Below, piece by piece: positions 8,172-15,416 of a stretch of DNA of 33,667 nucleotides. The first letter of the stretch is position 1. Each line of letters starts with the position of its first letter. Source of the DNA: Williamwhitmania sp. (GTDB lineage Bacteria; Bacteroidota; Bacteroidia; Bacteroidales; Williamwhitmaniaceae); contig DATKVT010000112.1 of the NCBI GenBank assembly GCA_035529935.1, positions 1-33,667 of the forward strand, in the 5' to 3' direction. The notes beneath the pieces are model-generated. The model was not told the DNA's origin, searched no databases, and saw nothing but the letters and a program-made list of their open reading frames with translations. A program made the translations under genes and the position numbers.

Positions 8172-9389
8172 ATGTTTCGTTTTGCTTTTACTTCTGTGTT
8201 GCTAGTTAGCTGTCTTGGGTTGCAGGCGCAGCCCAACGTGCAGCCCAGCTACCTTACCAGCTACTTTCAGGCCAAGGGGGCGCTTGTGCAGAAGCACTAT
8301 GCCCAAGCAATTTCCCTCCTTGATACTGCTATAGCTTTGAAGCTACCAGAAATGGATGCAATGCAGCTAAAAGGGGATGTGGGCTTGGCTTCGGGTGATT
8401 TAAAGAATGCAGAGGCCAGTTATTTGCGGGTAGAAGCGATTAGGCCAGGGATGGCGGCGGTTGATTTGGCAAGGGTATATTCACTGGATGGAAAGGATTC
8501 AGTTGCATGTGAGTGGCTGTATCGATCGCTCACCTCCAAGTATAAGGAGCTTCAGAGCACATACTTGCTCGATAAAACTTTGCAGAAGATGGAGAACTCG
8601 CCCTACTGGCGCAAGTTGTGGGGTGGCGATTACTATAACAAGAATGAGCAGCTGGAAGCCGATATGACTTACCTTATTAATACTGGTAGTAATACTGAGG
8701 CGCTGGATCTTGTTCAGGAGAAGGCCGAAAAGCATAAGCTTCGTCATCAGCAGGAGGCCTTGATGGGCAAGGCTTACTACCAGCTGAGGTCATTTTCAGC
8801 GGCCATTGATGCCTACTCCAGAGCCATAAAGCGAAGTTCCCGAAATGCAGGCTACTACTATTTGCGAGCACAAGCCTATCTCGACGATAATAAAAGCACC
8901 AAGGCCCTTGACGATATTAATAAGGCCATTGAGCTGGACCCGTTGAACCCCGACTTTTATTTAATACGAGCCAAGGCATCAGTGGGAGCCAAGCTGTTCG
9001 ACCAAAGCCGAGCCGATTTTGGTCTATATATTATGGCTCATGGCAACAATCCTGAAACACTCTACGACTATGCTTTGGCTATGTATGAGGCTGGATACTA
9101 CCTGGAGGCCTTGCGGCAAATTAACCAGTGTATTCTCCTAAAGGCCGACAATGCAACCTACTATGTTGCTCGCGGAAATATCTACATGAAAACCAACAGC
9201 TATAAGTATGCCATTCAGGATTATGCTATGGCGTTGGATCTGGGTCAACCCAGTGCTGAGGTATACTTGCTTAAGGGATATGCCCGGTCGGCTAATGGCG
9301 ATGAGCAAGGTGCATGCTCCGACTGGAAAAAGGCCTCATCCATGGGAAGCCTTGATGCGCAGAGTATGGTGGCACGCTACTGCCAGTAA
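8172..9389 (+). CDS. Secreted TPR-repeat protein
   Basis: A 405-aa protein with a signal peptide (about 1-20, ending LQAQP) followed by tetratricopeptide repeats. One block covers about 30-110 and a stronger block about 190-395, with typical units such as AYYQLRSFSAAIDAYSRAIK, YYLRAQAYLDDNKSTKALDD and VYLLKGYARSANGDEQGAC. TPR arrays mediate protein-protein contacts. The gene begins 17 bases after the T9SS cargo gene, with an AGGAG sequence upstream, so the two likely form one operon and the TPR protein may help assemble or retain its neighbour at the cell envelope. That role is inference. It ends 15 bases before the convergent regulator gene. Confidence 0.85.
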   Translation: MFRFAFTSVLLVSCLGLQAQPNVQPSYLTSYFQAKGALVQKHYAQAISLLDTAIALKLPEMDAMQLKGDVGLASGDLKNAEASYLRVEAIRPGMAAVDLARVYSLDGKDSVACEWLYRSLTSKYKELQSTYLLDKTLQKMENSPYWRKLWGGDYYNKNEQLEADMTYLINTGSNTEALDLVQEKAEKHKLRHQQEALMGKAYYQLRSFSAAIDAYSRAIKRSSRNAGYYYLRAQAYLDDNKSTKALDDINKAIELDPLNPDFYLIRAKASVGAKLFDQSRADFGLYIMAHGNNPETLYDYALAMYEAGYYLEALRQINQCILLKADNATYYVARGNIYMKTNSYKYAIQDYAMALDLGQPSAEVYLLKGYARSANGDEQGACSDWKKASSMGSLDAQSMVARYCQ

Positions 9390-9404
9390 TTGGTTACAAC
9401 CTAT

Positions 9405-10121
9405 CTAGCCATTTTTGCAGATACTATCCAGCCGTCCATAATCTAGAATAGTTCGCTGTTTGCCGTGGATTTTGACAATCGCCTCCTTTTCAAATTCAGA
9501 GAGAATTCGCGACACAGTCTCCCTCGAGGTGCCTATAAAATCGGCTGCCTCGTAGCGAGATAGCGGACAGTTAAAGGTGTCATTCATGTAAATCTCCCTC
9601 GAAAAGTATAGCAGCATTTCGGCCACAAGCCCTCTTACATGCTTCTGTGTCCTGTAAAGGCTGTATTTGAAGCACTGAAGCTCGTCTTTACATAGGCCAA
9701 CAATAATCTCGTAGGAGAAATTCTCGTTGGCATGAAGGAGGTCGTTAAAGCATTTTTGGTCGATAAAGCATACCGAAGAATCCTCAATAGCGGTTACCGA
9801 AAACTGATTAATCTTATCTCCAATACTTGTAGGAAGACCAATGTAGGCCGGTGCTTTCACAAATTTCAGGATATGGTCTTTATTTGTCAACCCGTTTAGG
9901 TGAACTTTTGCTAGGCCCGTTCTCAGGTATACTATATTTAAGGAGAAAGCTCCCTGCTTTATAATTATTTCTCCCTTCTTAAAGTCTGCATTGAGGGAGT
10001 TTGAACTCATAAACTTGAACTGATCAGGGGTAAGGTTTTTTGCAGCTGCGGAATGAAATTGGCATTCAATGCAGCTGTTGCAGCCCGGCCTTCCTTTGTT
10101 TACTGTCGAATTAAGTGTCAT
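9405..10121 (-). CDS. Crp/Fnr-family transcription regulator with CxxCxxC
   Basis: A 238-aa regulator. A cyclic-nucleotide-type beta-barrel (about 30-130) is followed by a dimerisation helix and a C-terminal winged HTH (about 185-225). The recognition helix reads TSRETVSRIL (R200, E201, R205). In E. coli CRP the equivalent R180, E181 and R185 read TGTGA half-sites, and a perfect TGTGA-N6-TCACA palindrome lies 24 bases upstream of this start codon. The N-terminus has C14, C17 and C20 in CxxCxxC spacing, with further cysteines at 118, 124, 144 and 150. FNR proteins hold an oxygen-sensitive 4Fe-4S cluster with N-terminal cysteines plus one distal cysteine, so redox sensing is plausible but the spacing differs. 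It is divergent from the DsrE/Tus/Hdr cluster and very likely controls it. Confidence 0.88.
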   Translation of the reverse strand: MTLNSTVNKGRPGCNSCIECQFHSAAAKNLTPDQFKFMSSNSLNADFKKGEIIIKQGAFSLNIVYLRTGLAKVHLNGLTNKDHILKFVKAPAYIGLPTSIGDKINQFSVTAIEDSSVCFIDQKCFNDLLHANENFSYEIIVGLCKDELQCFKYSLYRTQKHVRGLVAEMLLYFSREIYMNDTFNCPLSRYEAADFIGTSRETVSRILSEFEKEAIVKIHGKQRTILDYGRLDSICKNG

Positions 10122-10145
10122 ACTCGTAGTGTTTTACAATTCACG

Positions 10146-10161
10146 TGTGATTACAATCACA
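10146..10161. promoter_or_regulatory. Perfect CRP-like operator palindrome
   Basis: TGTGATT-AC-AATCACA has perfect 7-bp arms and matches the CRP consensus TGTGA-N6-TCACA exactly. It sits between the divergent Crp/Fnr-type gene and the first dsrE-type gene, 24 bases from the former start codon and 89 bases from the latter. Its sequence fits the recognition helix of the adjacent regulator (RETVSR). Relative to the putative -7 box at 10216 it would be centred near -75, suitable for class I activation of the (+) cluster and for autoregulation of the regulator gene. Binding is inferred. Confidence 0.7.
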
Positions 10162-10215
10162 AAAAAAGCTGTTGAGGTTTAGGCCACTATAAAAAGATAT
10201 AGTTGGATATCCACA

Positions 10216-10223
10216 TATCTTTG
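10216..10223 (+). promoter_or_regulatory. Putative -7 box of the DsrE/Tus/Hdr operon
   Basis: TATCTTTG fits the Bacteroidota -7 consensus TAnnTTTG, 27 bases before the ATG of the first dsrE-type gene. No TTTG -33 box is seen at the proper distance, as might be expected of an activator-dependent promoter. Immediately downstream CAAAGTTA (10227-10234) forms a mirror TAnnTTTG on the (-) strand, which could serve the divergent regulator. Confidence 0.4.
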
Positions 10224-10250
10224 TCGCAAAGTTACTAAAAACTGTTAGCC

Positions 10251-10676
10251 ATGGAAAAAAAGAAAATGTGTTTAGCACTCTTTTCTGGTAGCGTTGATAA
10301 GTTAACTGCTGCAGGAGTGATAATCAGCGGTGCTGCTGCCGACGATATGGATATCGAAATTTACGTTTTACTTCAAGGTGCTAGAGCATTTAAGAAGGAT
10401 ATCGGTGATGATGCCAGCAAGCTGGCAATGGCCGAAAATGCCGATCTAAAGGAGGAGTTTATGGCTTCGCTCAAGCGTTTGAATGTTAAAACATGGGTGG
10501 AGTTTTTCCGCGAGGCAAAGGAGATTACCAATCTTAAAATCCACATTTGCGGTTTAGCCGGAAAAATTTGGAACGGCGATAAGTTGGAAGATTTCATTGA
10601 TATTGCTGACGATATTGTAGGTATAAGTGCATATATCCAAGCAGCTCAAGAGGCTGATGTTCACATGTTAATCTAA
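10251..10676 (+). CDS. DsrE-family sulfur-carrier-like protein
   Basis: A 141-aa cytosolic protein of the DsrE/DsrF fold. DsrE-type proteins accept sulfane sulfur on a cysteine and exchange it with TusA. The alpha/beta order is clear: LALFSGSVDKLTAAGVIISGAA, IEIYVLLQGARAF, an insertion, KIHIC, then IVGISAYIQAAQEADVHMLI. Only two cysteines are present, C7 and C100. C100 aligns with C140 of the next gene product, making it the candidate persulfide carrier. It is a shorter paralogue of that product, lacking the Met- and Lys-rich insertion. It is the first gene of the cluster, 7 bases before the second DsrE-like gene. The actual sulfur donor is unknown. Confidence 0.82.
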   Translation: MEKKKMCLALFSGSVDKLTAAGVIISGAAADDMDIEIYVLLQGARAFKKDIGDDASKLAMAENADLKEEFMASLKRLNVKTWVEFFREAKEITNLKIHICGLAGKIWNGDKLEDFIDIADDIVGISAYIQAAQEADVHMLI

Positions 10677-10683
10677 AATTATT

Positions 10684-11229
10684 ATGAGCGTAGATGTAGA
10701 ACAGCAGATGTTAGATCTGCAGAAACGAATTTCCAAGCTGGAGAATAGGAATAATGATCAACTCTCAATGGTTGTTTTCTCTGGTGAGATGGATAAAATA
10801 CTCGCCGCAATGATTATTGCTACAGGGGCCACTGCCATGGACTCGAAGGTTAAAATGTTTTTCACCTTTTGGGCTATTGCTTCTCTTCGCGATGCCAAGA
10901 AGAAGGCCAAAGGCAAGGATTTCATGTCCAAAATGTTTGGTATGATGCTTCCTCACGGTCGCAATAAACTCAAACTCTCGAGCATGAACATGGGTGGCAT
11001 GGGACCTGCCATGATTAAATCGTTGATGAAGAAGAAGAACGTGGCTTCGCTCGATGAAATGTTTGCTTCTGCAGCGGAGCTTGGCGTTGAAATTTGCATT
11101 TGCGAAATGTCCATGAACCTCATGGGCTTTAAGAAGGAGGAGATGATTGACTATCCTCACCTCTCATACTGTGGTGTTGGTACATTTTTGGCCGATGCCG
11201 ACGAAAGTTCAGTTCAGCTATTTATTTAA
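10684..11229 (+). CDS. DsrE2/DrsH-like peroxiredoxin-family sulfur carrier
   Basis: A 181-aa DsrE/DsrF/DrsH-like protein. An N-terminal coiled-coil stretch (about 5-24) precedes the core VVFSGEMDKILAAMIIATGA. A basic, Met-rich insertion follows (about 70-118, with KKKAKGKDF and MNMGGMGPAM) and then EICICEMSMNLMGF. The C-x-C pair C138/C140 inside the C-x-MSMxxMG motif is typical of DsrE2-type proteins found next to TusA and Hdr-like genes; C163 is a third cysteine. Known DsrE2/DsrE3-type proteins bind persulfide or thiosulfonate and react with TusA. The Met-rich amphipathic insertion may mediate membrane or partner contact (inference). It lies 20 bases before tusA. Confidence 0.85.
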   Translation: MSVDVEQQMLDLQKRISKLENRNNDQLSMVVFSGEMDKILAAMIIATGATAMDSKVKMFFTFWAIASLRDAKKKAKGKDFMSKMFGMMLPHGRNKLKLSSMNMGGMGPAMIKSLMKKKNVASLDEMFASAAELGVEICICEMSMNLMGFKKEEMIDYPHLSYCGVGTFLADADESSVQLFI

Positions 11230-11249
11230 ACATTTAATATTTTACCATC

Positions 11250-11498
11250 ATGACAACAGAAGAATTAAAGAACCTAAAGGCAGATAAGATTGTTGACGCT
11301 CGTGGAACCTCTTGCCCAGGTCCCCTTTTGGCCGCTAAGAAAGCAATTGGCGAAGTACAAGCAGGTCAAGTAATGGAAATTCTTTCGGCTGACGAAGGAA
11401 CCAAGAAGGATATTCCCAAGTGGTCGACCAAGCAAGGCTACGAGTATCTTGGTGACGTTGAAGAAAATGGCTATTTCAGAATGTTTTTAAAGAAATAG
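11250..11498 (+). CDS. tusA: TusA-family sulfurtransferase
   Basis: An 82-aa sulfur relay protein. It has the TusA signature DARGTSCPGPLL with the persulfide-carrying C22 followed by P23, then AKKAIGEVQAGQVMEILSAD, TKKDIPKW and a final strand GYFRMFLKK. Usual TusA length is 75-85 aa. TusA proteins pass sulfane sulfur to DsrE-type proteins, and in sulfur oxidisers they feed Hdr-like complexes. Here tusA sits between two DsrE-type genes and the Hdr/Qmo-type genes, which points to dissimilatory or redox sulfur traffic rather than tRNA thiolation. Its stop codon abuts the next gene. Confidence 0.93.
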   Translation: MTTEELKNLKADKIVDARGTSCPGPLLAAKKAIGEVQAGQVMEILSADEGTKKDIPKWSTKQGYEYLGDVEENGYFRMFLKK

Positions 11499-11501
11499 TT
11501 G

Positions 11502-11903
11502 ATGGATACCAAGGCAAACCCCAAGATTTTGGTGTTTTCGACTGAAAAGATATCCGACCCTGCCATCGATTTGGCAGGGTTGCTTAAAAAGCACTACTCC
11601 AGCCACGTATATTCAATTAGCGTTCCATGTTCCAGCGGAATAAAACCTCGCTGGATAATGCGTGCTTTTGAAAAGGGGTTTAGTGGTGTATTTATTGCAG
11701 CCGATGGTACCGATTGCTCATTCGGGGAACAGTGCGTCGATCGCACTTCTGATATTGTAAAGGCGACACACGCCCTTATGGTTGAAAAGGGGTTAAAACC
11801 CTCTCAACTAAAAATGGCCGCAATCTGCTCTGTTTGTGCTGAACCATTTGTAAAGCATATTACAAGCTTTATGAATGAGTTGGAGGCATTGAGCAAGGCC
11901 TAA
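11502..11903 (+). CDS. MvhD-like iron-sulfur protein, unusual cysteine set
   Basis: A 133-aa stand-alone protein of the MvhD (hydrogenase delta subunit) fold, which in HdrA-type systems carries electrons to HdrA and in many QmoB proteins is fused at the C-terminus. Recognisable parts are ISDPAIDLAG, SVPCSSGIKPRWIMRAFEKGFSGVFIA, DCSFGEQC and CSVCAEPF. Cysteines are C43, C72, C78, C109 and C112. The usual N-terminal CxxC (as in CNWCSYAGAD) is replaced by FSTEKISDPAID and the usual GCHxGDCHY is DGTDCSFG, so cluster ligation must differ or be lost. An upstream TTG directly follows the tusA stop, but ATG at 11502 is preferred. Its place next to HdrA-type genes supports a role as electron-transfer partner. 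Confidence 0.78.
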   Translation: MDTKANPKILVFSTEKISDPAIDLAGLLKKHYSSHVYSISVPCSSGIKPRWIMRAFEKGFSGVFIAADGTDCSFGEQCVDRTSDIVKATHALMVEKGLKPSQLKMAAICSVCAEPFVKHITSFMNELEALSKA

Positions 11904-11913
11904 TTCAATCTTG

Positions 11914-11965
11914 AAGGAATAGCTTGGTTGTTCTTTAACAACAGTTTTGAGGGCTGCAATTCCTT
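11914..11965 (+). other. Nested hairpins in the mvhD-qmoA gap
   Basis: AAGGAAT (11914-11920) pairs with ATTCCTT (11959-11965). Inside it GTTGTT-CTTT-AACAAC (11927-11942) forms a compact hairpin. The 212-base gap is by far the longest in the cluster. The structure may attenuate, process or terminate the upstream message, leaving the Hdr/Qmo genes under a second promoter. A lone TGTGA half-site occurs at 12025-12029. I see no T-run and no convincing TAnnTTTG box here. Confidence 0.35.
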
Positions 11966-12115
11966 GTGTAACTACTTTTCTTCATGTAAAAGAACTTACA
12001 TCTATTCTGTTTTGAAGTTTAGCGTGTGAAAAAACGATTTATCTGCGAAGCAAAAGTTTATTGCAAGATAACAATGGAACAGCTCGCTGATTTTTCATGA
12101 TTTAAGAACTCAATT

Positions 12116-13426
12116 ATGCCAACAAATCAAGAAATTGATCAAATAACTGACTTTGACGTATTAGTTGTCGGAGCGGGTATAGCGGGCGAAGAATCTGCTC
12201 TTAAGCTCGCAGATATGGGTTTTCGGGTATTACTAGTCGAAAAAGAACCTTCGATTGGAGGTAAAATGATCCTCCTGAGTAAGGTTTTTCCTACACTCGA
12301 CTGTGCTGCTTGTATTACCACTCCAAAAGTTTCCGAAACGGCTCGCCATCCCAATATTACTATTCTAACTCTAACGGAGGCAGAAAGTATTGTAAAGGAG
12401 GAGAATGGCCTATTTTCGGTAGCTTTGAAAAAGCGCCCACGCTATGTGGTTGAGAAGGATTGTACCGGTTGTCAGGAGTGCGAAAAGGCTTGTCCTGTAA
12501 TCGTGGAAGATCAGTTTCAATTCAACTTGGTAGCTCGTAAGGCTGTATACATACCGTTCAATATCGCAAATCCGCGTATTGCGCTAATTGATATTGAAAA
12601 TTGTATGCTTTGTGGCGCATGCGAACAAAAATGTCCTTCCAACTGTATCGACTTCTCTCAAAAAGAGGAGATCATTAAAATTAAGGTTAAGGCAGTTATT
12701 GTCGCTACCGGTTTCACCCTGTTCGATCCTACATTAATTCCTCGGTATGGTTATGGTCGATTCAAGAACGTAATCACCTCCATGCAAATGGAGCGGGAGC
12801 TTGCACCAACTCGGCCCTTCAACAATGTGCTTAGGCCATCCGATGGAAAGACACCCGATAAAATTGCCTATATTTTCTGCACAGGCTCACGCGATCAAAC
12901 GTGCGGAAATGCTATTTGCTCACAAGTATGCTGCATGTATTCCACCAAGCAATCTCAGTTGCTAATGGGTGCGCTTCCTATGGCTGATATTACCATGTAT
13001 TACATCAATATTCGGGCATTCGGCAAGGGGTATGATGAATTCTATGAGCAAGCAAAGGATATGGGGGCCCGCTACGTTAAGGGCAAAGTGGCTAAGGTTA
13101 CCGAAAAGGAAAATGGCAACCTAATACTGCGTTACGAGGACATTGCAACTGGAAAAGTTACGGAAGCAGAGCACGATTTGGTAGTGCTTTCCGTTGGTCT
13201 TCTTCCAAATCCAGCAATTGTGAATGTTTTCAAGAATGCAACCCTCGAATTGGATGCTTCAAACTTTATCAACCAACCCGATTTATTGCAAAGCCCGGCA
13301 CTCACCTCTATAAAGGGAGTATTTGTTGCCGGAACAGCTACTGCTCCTATGGATATTCCCGACACTATTATGTCTGCCGGTGCTGCTGCTGCTGAAACAT
13401 CTGGTTATTTAAAGCTACAATCATGA
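12116..13426 (+). CDS. QmoA/HdrA-like FAD and ferredoxin protein
   Basis: A 436-aa soluble flavoprotein related to QmoA and the HdrA core. The FAD Rossmann motif GAGIAG is at 19-24, followed by VEKEPSIGGKM and the HdrA-type DCAACITTPK (C63, C66). Two 4Fe-4S motifs are intact: C116/C119/C122/C126 and C163/C166/C169/C173. A Cys-rich HdrA signature, FCTGSRDQTCGNAICSQVCC (C255-C273), follows. The C-terminal GVFVAGTATAPMDIPDTIMSAGAAAAE is the conserved FAD-binding end. It lacks the extra N-terminal HdrA domain, as QmoA does. In sulfate reducers QmoA with QmoB and QmoC links quinol to cytosolic redox partners. Its stop overlaps the next start (ATGA), so the two subunits are translationally coupled. 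Confidence 0.9.
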   Translation: MPTNQEIDQITDFDVLVVGAGIAGEESALKLADMGFRVLLVEKEPSIGGKMILLSKVFPTLDCAACITTPKVSETARHPNITILTLTEAESIVKEENGLFSVALKKRPRYVVEKDCTGCQECEKACPVIVEDQFQFNLVARKAVYIPFNIANPRIALIDIENCMLCGACEQKCPSNCIDFSQKEEIIKIKVKAVIVATGFTLFDPTLIPRYGYGRFKNVITSMQMERELAPTRPFNNVLRPSDGKTPDKIAYIFCTGSRDQTCGNAICSQVCCMYSTKQSQLLMGALPMADITMYYINIRAFGKGYDEFYEQAKDMGARYVKGKVAKVTEKENGNLILRYEDIATGKVTEAEHDLVVLSVGLLPNPAIVNVFKNATLELDASNFINQPDLLQSPALTSIKGVFVAGTATAPMDIPDTIMSAGAAAAETSGYLKLQS

Positions 13427-15129
13427 AGAAGAAAATAGGAGTTTATGTTTGTCATTGTGGCGGAAATATTTCCGATTATGTTGATATACAGAAAGTAAAA
13501 GATGCCGTTAAGGATGAGGCAAATGTTTACTTGCTAAAGAATACACTCTTTGCCTGTTCCGACTCCTCGCAAAAGGAGATGGTTGATGACATTCAGACCA
13601 ACGAGCTGGATGCAATTGTGGTTGCATCTTGTTCCCCAAAGCTTCACGTTCCTACCTTTCGCGCTGTGGCTGCACGAGGTGGTCTTAACCCATACAACTA
13701 CGTTCAGGTAAATATCCGCGAACAAAGTTCATGGGCTCACTCCGACAATCCAATGGGGGCAACGGAGAAGGCTATTTTGTTAGTAAAGGCAGGAATTGCT
13801 CGTGCTTCGGAGTCGGAGGCATTAACCTCGCAGAAGATTCCTACAACTAACGCGGTGGCGGTAGTGGGAGCAGGTATTGGTGGTATGCGCTCCGCAATTG
13901 CCCTTTCCGATATGGGTACAGAGGTGTATCTAATAGAGAAGGAAGCTTCAGTAGGGGGGCATGCCGGAACGTATGGTGAGGTATTTACTTCCAAAGTTCA
14001 AGGAAAAGATTTGGTTGCAAATCTTCACAAGGAGATTAAATCTCGGAGCAACATCAAGCTGTTTACAAATGCTCAGCTTTCAGAGAAGAAAGGGAGCATT
14101 GGTAACTTCGATATAAAAGTAACAGTGGGTAGTGAAACCCTTCCGTTGCATGTTGGTGCCTTAATTGTAAATACTGGTTTTGATTCTTACGAACCATCAA
14201 AAGGTGAATACGGCTATGGCGATTTTGATAATGTTATCACGCTGCCAAAGTTTAAAAGCCTGATTGATTCTACCGAGGGTCAGCTTGTTTATAACGGAAA
14301 GACTATCAATAAGATTGCCTACGTTTACTGTGTGGGTAGTAGGCAGGATGAGGGTGATAATAAGTATTGCTCACGTTTTTGCTGCACTGCAGCAATTCAC
14401 TCCTCTCTTGTGGTGAAGCGTAAATTCAAGAACATCACAAACATGCACTTTACCCGTGGTGTTCGCACCTATGGTAAGCAAGAATTGCTCTACGCCGAAT
14501 CTTCCAAGAGTGGAGACATCTACCTCCAATTTGCACTCAATAGCATTCCTCAGCTAGAGGCTAAGGGGAATAAAACCTTTATTAAGGTAAAGGATATTCT
14601 CTCTGCAGGTAGGGAAATTGAGACGGAAGCCGACTTAGTTGTGCTGGTAACGGGCATGGTTCCGCGCCAGAACGACAGCTTGATGCACAAGCTAAAGATT
14701 CCAACAGGTCGCGATCACTTCTTCAACGAAATCCACATGAAGCTGCGTCCAGTTGAGACCGTTATCGATGGTGTTCTAATTGCAGGCACATGCCAGGCGC
14801 CAAAGAATATTTTGGAGACACTAAATTCCTCAATGGCGGCTGCAGCAAAAGCAAATTCCATTCTTACAAAAGGGGAAATAGCACTTGAACCTACTTTGGC
14901 TATGGTGAATCCAGCCGCTTGCGTTCTTTGCGATAAGTGCTTTACCGCTTGTCCATTCGATGCCATCAGCGAAGTTGATTATGAAGGCCGTAAGGTTGCC
15001 AAAATCAGCATTTCAAATTGCAAAGGATGTGGTATGTGTACACCAGTTTGCCCAACTGATGCCATCGATCTTGCAGGTTTTACCAATTCACAAATTGAGG
15101 GCATGGTTGATGCACTTTCTGAATCTTAA
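13423..15129 (+). CDS. HdrA/QmoB-like FAD iron-sulfur protein without MvhD domain
   Basis: A 568-aa HdrA-type protein. It has the N-terminal HdrA domain (IGVYVCHCGGNISDYVD, with C10, C12, C45 in LFACS and C70 in ASCSP, then NIREQSSWAH). The FAD motif GAGIGG is at 149-154, the Cys-rich YCVGSRQDEGDNKYCSRFCC region follows, and two 4Fe-4S clusters are near the C-terminus (C500/C503/C506/C510 and C533/C536/C539/C543). QmoB and many bacterial HdrA proteins end in a fused MvhD domain. This one stops shortly after the ferredoxin, and the MvhD-like part is encoded separately upstream of qmoA. It likely forms the cytosolic electron-transfer complex with the preceding QmoA-like protein. Flavin-based bifurcation is possible but not demonstrated by sequence. 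Confidence 0.9.
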   Translation: MKKKIGVYVCHCGGNISDYVDIQKVKDAVKDEANVYLLKNTLFACSDSSQKEMVDDIQTNELDAIVVASCSPKLHVPTFRAVAARGGLNPYNYVQVNIREQSSWAHSDNPMGATEKAILLVKAGIARASESEALTSQKIPTTNAVAVVGAGIGGMRSAIALSDMGTEVYLIEKEASVGGHAGTYGEVFTSKVQGKDLVANLHKEIKSRSNIKLFTNAQLSEKKGSIGNFDIKVTVGSETLPLHVGALIVNTGFDSYEPSKGEYGYGDFDNVITLPKFKSLIDSTEGQLVYNGKTINKIAYVYCVGSRQDEGDNKYCSRFCCTAAIHSSLVVKRKFKNITNMHFTRGVRTYGKQELLYAESSKSGDIYLQFALNSIPQLEAKGNKTFIKVKDILSAGREIETEADLVVLVTGMVPRQNDSLMHKLKIPTGRDHFFNEIHMKLRPVETVIDGVLIAGTCQAPKNILETLNSSMAAAAKANSILTKGEIALEPTLAMVNPAACVLCDKCFTACPFDAISEVDYEGRKVAKISISNCKGCGMCTPVCPTDAIDLAGFTNSQIEGMVDALSES

Positions 15130-15140
15130 AATCTTTAGCG

Positions 15141-15416
15141 ATGGAAGCCAAGACAAAAACAATTAATATCATCAAGGAAACCCGAACAGTTCCTGCTCAT
15201 GTTCAGGAGGGACGGAAGAAGTATGTTCGTATTCGGAAGGCAATTCTCGAGGCTCTGCGGGAGGAAGGAAAAACTATTCCTCAAGTTGCAGCAGCTACGC
15301 AGCTACCGTTGGACGAAACCACATACTACCTCATGACACTTCTCAAGTTTGGAGATGTGGAAGTGGAGGGAATTGATGATATGGACGAGTATTATATCTA
15401 CAAATTGGTAAAATAA
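15141..15416 (+). CDS. 91-aa winged-helix-like protein inside the Qmo/Hdr cluster
   Basis: I recognise the shape but not a characterised family. Residues about 28-91 look like a winged helix: a helix (RIRKAILEALREEG), a helix (TIPQVAAATQLP), a recognition-like helix (LDETTYYLMTLLKFG) and a two-strand wing (DVEVEGIDDMDEYYIYKLV). A basic N-terminal tail precedes it. There are no cysteines. It starts 11 bases after the QmoB-like gene, and its stop overlaps the start of the QmoC-like gene by one base (TAATG), so it is made with the complex. It could be a small regulator or a structural adaptor that binds the Qmo/Hdr proteins rather than DNA. The genetic placement favours a function tied to the complex. 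Confidence 0.75.
   Translation: MEAKTKTINIIKETRTVPAHVQEGRKKYVRIRKAILEALREEGKTIPQVAAATQLPLDETTYYLMTLLKFGDVEVEGIDDMDEYYIYKLVK

Noticed and set aside
10765..11160. 131-aa His-rich open frame on (-) over the second DsrE gene
   Set aside because: Antisense to a clear DsrE2-type gene; the His richness comes from reading Met codons backwards.
11904..12115. Riboswitch or tRNA-like element in the gap before the QmoA-like gene
   Set aside because: Only simple nested hairpins are seen. No known riboswitch consensus or cloverleaf can be recognised by eye.
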